A stretch of 8,256 bases of DNA, taken from positions 1 to 8,256 of the forward strand of contig JAGQQB010000156.1 of assembly GCA_020426425.1 (NCBI GenBank). The letters run 5' to 3'. This DNA comes from Planctomycetaceae bacterium (GTDB lineage: Bacteria > Planctomycetota > Planctomycetia > Planctomycetales > Planctomycetaceae). The notes under the pieces were generated by a model. It saw nothing but the letters and a program-made list of their open reading frames with translations. It did not search any database and was not told the origin of the DNA. Positions within the stretch are counted from its first letter, which is position 1. Each line of letters starts with the position of its first letter. Positions 5,613 through 8,256 of this stretch are shown piece after piece. The position numbers and the translations under genes were made by a program.

Positions 5613-6772
5613 TCCTGATTGCTGGGCTTGCTTCCGGACTGCAGTTTCTTCAATTCTCGCTGGACCGCGAAGTAGGACCGCTTGGGCGTGCCATCGTCAT
5701 GAAACATGGTCCCTTTGAGTTCCGGACGCTGAATGTCCTGATCCCGCAGTTGCCACGCGTTCCAGGTGACCAGTCCCTCATGGCGATGCTCCATGACAGC
5801 ACGCACGATCGCCGCAAAGGTCGCCGCCTGGGCCGCCTCGTCGTTGGCCTTCTCCCCCCTCATCCACACGGTGTTCTCGGTGACATGGAACTCCAGATCG
5901 TGTTGATGCGCCCAGGTCATCAGTTCGTGCAAATGCCGGATGTTGTCCGGCTCCAGCTCCCAGCCAGCGTCGACATGCCCCTGCCAGCCGATGCCATCGA
6001 CGCGAATCCCCTGCTCTCGCAGATACAGCACCGTCGCTTTCACCTTGTCCCACATCGGTTGCTGCATGCCCGCGTGCTGATTGATCAATAGCTTGATGTC
6101 CGGCGCATGCTGGTCCGCCAGTTCGAACGCTCGCTTGATGTAGAGCGGGGGTCTCACAGGATGCGATTCATCAAACCCAATTTGCGTCCAGGGATTCTGC
6201 CACTTGCCCACGCCCGGTTTGGGGCCGAACCATTCCCCCTTGTCGGTCACCGATTCGTTCACGACATCCATCCAGCGAATGTGCGAGCGACCGTTGTATC
6301 GTTTGCACAGCGCGGTGATGTACTCCTCCAGATTCCGCAGCAGTTCCTCCGCCGTGCGATGGTCTTCCTCCGCCCAGGCCGAACATTGCGGACTGAGCGG
6401 CGAATGCAGCCGCATCAGAAAGTGATGTTCGGCACAGTAATCGGCCATCAAGTCCGGCTTCTTCCAGCGCCACACGCCCGGCTCAGGATGGATCGCCGTC
6501 TGCTTGAACTCATTTGCCGGAGTTACGAACTCGAAGTCCCGCAACAGATTCTCTTCGGCCCTGGTCCCCAAATACCCTGAACTGATCGTCGCCCCCACCA
6601 GCATCCCGGTCGATCTGTCCAGCGGGACCAGATCCTTGAAACGCGGACCGCGAAGCGCCGCCGGTTCGTCCCCCCAGACCAACGCTGGCCTCAACATTGC
6701 CGGACCAATCGGGACCAGCAGTCCAAACATCAGGAGCAGCACCGCCCGACGCGGTTGTGGACAGTCACACAT
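5609..6772 (-). CDS. Divergent family 10 glycoside hydrolase (endo-xylanase-like), exported
   Basis: This 387-residue protein begins with a basic n-region and a hydrophobic segment (about 8-33, RRAVLLLMFGLLV), consistent with a signal peptide or anchor. The GH10 barrel follows: FVTPANEFKQTAIHPEPGVWRW (about 82-103) matches the family's SVTPENEMKW...EPEPG block. MDVVNES holds the likely acid/base E173, DGIGWQGHVD is the strand-6 motif, and FHVTEN holds the likely nucleophile E299. GH10 enzymes cleave beta-1,4-xylan and related glycans with retention. Several usual residues differ: the GHTLVWH block reads RLHSPLSPQCSAW, the INDYN block reads INQHAG and the final WGxxDxxSW is WNAWQLRDQD. Substrate specificity is therefore uncertain. 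The ATG at 6772 precedes the signal segment and lacks a strong Shine-Dalgarno. The gene ends at the -35 box of the retron promoter. Confidence 0.87.
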   Translation of the reverse strand: MCDCPQPRRAVLLLMFGLLVPIGPAMLRPALVWGDEPAALRGPRFKDLVPLDRSTGMLVGATISSGYLGTRAEENLLRDFEFVTPANEFKQTAIHPEPGVWRWKKPDLMADYCAEHHFLMRLHSPLSPQCSAWAEEDHRTAEELLRNLEEYITALCKRYNGRSHIRWMDVVNESVTDKGEWFGPKPGVGKWQNPWTQIGFDESHPVRPPLYIKRAFELADQHAPDIKLLINQHAGMQQPMWDKVKATVLYLREQGIRVDGIGWQGHVDAGWELEPDNIRHLHELMTWAHQHDLEFHVTENTVWMRGEKANDEAAQAATFAAIVRAVMEHRHEGLVTWNAWQLRDQDIQRPELKGTMFHDDGTPKRSYFAVQRELKKLQSGSKPSNQD

Positions 6773-6879
6773 GAGTCACATTCCCGAAGCAAACAGACGC
6801 GGCCACGCATCAGCCAGAGTGTCCCGCAATGCACATGGTTGTGCAAGAATGAGATCGGCCACTGACCTGCCTTTGAAAA
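6773..6879. other. Short intergenic region between GH10 gene and DUF1501 remnant
   Basis: This 107-bp region must hold the GH10 promoter on the minus strand, but I see no convincing -35/-10 pair. It also contains the point where similarity to DUF1501 proteins stops. No reading frame here carries the missing upstream part of that family. The inverted repeat at 6830-6845 is listed separately. Confidence 0.4.
6830..6845. repeat. Inverted repeat TGCACA-N4-TGTGCA upstream of GH10
   Basis: This is a perfect 6-4-6 inverted repeat, 58-73 bp upstream of the GH10 start codon. It has the shape of a regulator operator. Repeats of this size are common by chance in 8 kb, so an operator role is only a possibility. 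Confidence 0.3.
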
Positions 6880-7263
6880 CCGGATCTAGATGCCATGTCG
6901 GTTTCCGCGACCCTAATGACCGACCTGCAAGATCGCGGTCTGCTCGAGACTACGCTCATCATTTGGATGGGCGAATTCGGTCGCACCCCCACCATCAACA
7001 GCAACACCGGTCGCGACCACTTCCCCAATGCCTGGTCCACCGTCCTCGGTGGAGGAGGCATCCAGGGTGGTCAGATTTACGGCGCGACCAACGATTCCGG
7101 AATGGAAGTTCGTGAATCCCCCGTTACCGTCCCGCAACTGCTCGCCACCATCTGCGGCGCCCTGGGGCTCGATCACACCCGGCAAAACATGTCCAGCATC
7201 GGCCGCCCCATCCCCTTGGTGGAACTGGGTGGGGAACCGATTGTGGAATTACTGCGAGTGTAG
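6880..7263 (+). pseudogene. DUF1501 family protein, C-terminal remnant (5' part missing)
   Basis: The frame matches the last third of planctomycete DUF1501 proteins, which are exported proteins of about 400-480 residues related to alkaline phosphatase/sulfatase folds. Visible landmarks are DLQDRGLLETTLIIWMGEFG, GRTP, GRDHFPNAWSTVLGGGGI, VTVPQLLATICGALGLD and IGRPIPLVELGGEPI, ending at TAG 7261-7263. The first in-frame ATG is at 6895. Similarity seems to begin slightly earlier (P-D-L-D at 6880), just after an in-frame TGA at 6874-6876. The Tat-type signal and the first roughly 300 residues are absent, and none of the upstream frames contains them. This is most simply a gene that lost its 5' part. 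A short expressed protein from the ATG at 6895 cannot be excluded but would lack most of the fold. Confidence 0.8.
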
Positions 7264-7323
7264 CCTCAGACGAAACGGGGCAACGCTGCTGCCATCCATC
7301 CACTGCTCAACCGGATGAGTCTG

Positions 7324-7337
7324 ACTGCACGTGCAGT
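7324..7337. repeat. 14-bp perfect palindrome ACTGCACGTGCAGT
   Basis: This is a perfect 14-bp palindrome about 115 bp upstream of the esterase start codon. It could be an operator for a dimeric regulator. One such palindrome every two windows of this size is expected by chance, so the evidence is weak. Confidence 0.35.
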
Positions 7338-7443
7338 GAAGCGTGTATGGCATGATCGCCCTTCGGCCTGCGTGTTATTGCACCCTGTCGCTAATATTAT
7401 GGACACGAAGTCCAACCGCCAATCTCGCGGGTTCGTTTCTCCT

Positions 7444-7447
7444 GGAG
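7444..7447 (+). promoter_or_regulatory. Ribosome binding site GGAG for the SASA esterase
   Basis: GGAG lies five bases before the ATG at 7453. It supports that start, which is followed directly by a signal-peptide-like segment. Confidence 0.55.
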
Positions 7448-7452
7448 CCGTC

Positions 7453-8256
7453 ATGTTTTGCACTGTCGTCGCACCAATCTTGCGGTCGCTTCTGTTCGCT
7501 CTGGCGATGTTGTCGCTGGGGGAGGCGGCGACGGCTCAGGCTGCTGATCAGCCAGCCCGCATCTTGCGTGTCTTTCTGCTTTCCGGGCAGTCCAACATGC
7601 AGGGGCAGGGGGTGGTCGATCTGGATCATCCTCGGGACTACAACGGGGGGAAGGGGACGCTGCTGTGGGCGCTGGAGCATGCCGAGTCCAAAGACCGCAT
7701 GCAGCATCTTCGGACTGGGGACGAGTGGGCGGTGCGGGATGATGTCTTTGTGCGGTATCAGACGGAACGCGAACTCAAGAAAGGACCGTTGACGATTGGA
7801 TTCGCAGGTTATCCTGGTCGACATCACATGGGACTGGAACTGCAGTTCGGGCATGTCGTAGGAGAGCATTTCACCGAGCCGGTGCTGCTGATTAAGACCT
7901 GCTGGGGTGGCAAGAGCCTGTTCCAGGACTTCCGGCCTCCCAGTGCCGAGGGTGACACCGGGCCGTACTACACGCAGATGATTCGTGAAACGCGCGCAGC
8001 GCTCAGCAGCATCGCCATCGACTTTCCGCAACTGGCCGACTGCAAACCGGAGCTGACTGGCTTCGTCTGGATGCAAGGCTGGAACGACATGATCAATGAC
8101 CAGTCGCGCGAAGAATACGCTGACAACCTCGTGCATCTCATCCACGACATTCGGGCGGAGTTCAACGCCCCCGAACTCCCGGTCGTAATCGGCGAACTCG
8201 GCAACGGCGGCCCGGCGAAACCCGACAGCGGCATGCAGCAATTCCGCGACGCCCAG
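7453..8256 (+). CDS. SASA-domain (sialate O-acetylesterase-like) secreted esterase, 3' end outside window
   Basis: The frame is open from ATG 7453 to the end of the window (268 codons visible). Residues 1-32 form a signal peptide: a hydrophobic core ILRSLLFALAMLSLGEA, then an Ala-rich cleavage region (ATAQAADQ). The rest matches the SGNH-type SASA domain (PF03629 family). It has RVFLLSGQSNMQGQG with the catalytic-serine motif GQSNM (S47), the oxyanion-side segment LLIKTCWGGKSL (146-156) and FVWMQGWND (204-212), the block with the conserved Asn. The block with the catalytic Asp/His should lie beyond the window. Such enzymes remove acetyl groups from sugars outside the cytoplasm. In planctomycetes they are numerous and often lie near other glycan-degrading genes, and a GH10 gene is nearby here. 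Substrate is unknown. A long minus-strand frame over the same bases is a shadow of this gene. Confidence 0.9.
   Translation, partial: MFCTVVAPILRSLLFALAMLSLGEAATAQAADQPARILRVFLLSGQSNMQGQGVVDLDHPRDYNGGKGTLLWALEHAESKDRMQHLRTGDEWAVRDDVFVRYQTERELKKGPLTIGFAGYPGRHHMGLELQFGHVVGEHFTEPVLLIKTCWGGKSLFQDFRPPSAEGDTGPYYTQMIRETRAALSSIAIDFPQLADCKPELTGFVWMQGWNDMINDQSREEYADNLVHLIHDIRAEFNAPELPVVIGELGNGGPAKPDSGMQQFRDAQ

Larger units (their letters stand above)
7264..7452 (+). other. Intergenic region upstream of the SASA esterase
   Basis: This 189-bp region separates the DUF1501 remnant from the esterase. It contains the palindrome at 7324-7337 and an A/T-rich stretch, TAATATTAT (7392-7400), that could serve as a -10 element. 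No convincing -35 lies at the right distance. I see no intrinsic terminator. Confidence 0.4.

Noticed and set aside
5358..5718. Small frames on both strands across the RT-GH10 intergenic region
   Set aside because: The region is explained by paired RNA elements and a promoter. The frames lack ribosome sites and motifs and overlap the GH10 end.
7375..8241. Minus-strand frame of 288 aa at the right end
   Set aside because: It is antisense to a clear signal-peptide plus SASA-domain gene that stays open to the window edge. No family features are seen in it.

Overview
The window looks like a piece of a planctomycete chromosome. It is fairly G+C-rich. It holds a large membrane protein with an N-terminal CxxC/CxxC zinc ribbon, a DUF1501-family fragment and a secreted SASA-domain esterase, a combination typical of Planctomycetes. 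This assignment is an inference from gene content only.

Layout from left to right. At 1-458 (+) is the C-terminal end of the mismatch-repair protein MutL. It converges on a 1004-residue minus-strand protein (526-3540) with a zinc ribbon, one membrane segment, two Ig/cadherin-like repeats, a transglutaminase-like Cys/His core and a helical tail. A 377-bp stretch without a convincing gene follows. Next is a minus-strand retron-type reverse transcriptase (3918-5318). A 290-bp intergenic region then separates it from a divergent GH10 glycoside hydrolase (5609-6772, minus). A 5'-truncated DUF1501 fragment (6880-7263, +) and the first 268 codons of a SASA-type esterase (7453 to the window end, +) complete the window.

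The main discovery is in the 290-bp intergenic region. Read on the minus strand, it contains a nearly complete retron non-coding RNA. A good sigma70-type promoter (TTGACG, 18 bp, CATAAT) is placed so that transcription should begin at the first base of a 19-bp inverted repeat, a1. After a1 come a candidate branching guanosine in an AGC context, a UUCG-tetraloop hairpin, a second GC-rich hairpin, a short linker and a long imperfect msd hairpin. The matching repeat a2 closes the structure. The RT start codon lies 102 nt further on. The RT has the YADD active site, the PQGxPTSP motif and the retron-diagnostic VTG block, and it resembles the long myxobacterial Mx162-like RTs as I recall them.

The retron appears to be transcribed as ncRNA followed by RT. 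No neighbour is a recognisable retron effector. Either the system is RT plus ncRNA only, or a function resides in the RT's long N-terminal extension, or the effector lies elsewhere. The flanking genes (mutL, the transglutaminase-like protein, GH10, the DUF1501 remnant, the esterase) look like unrelated chromosomal genes. The DUF1501 remnant suggests past rearrangement next to this block.
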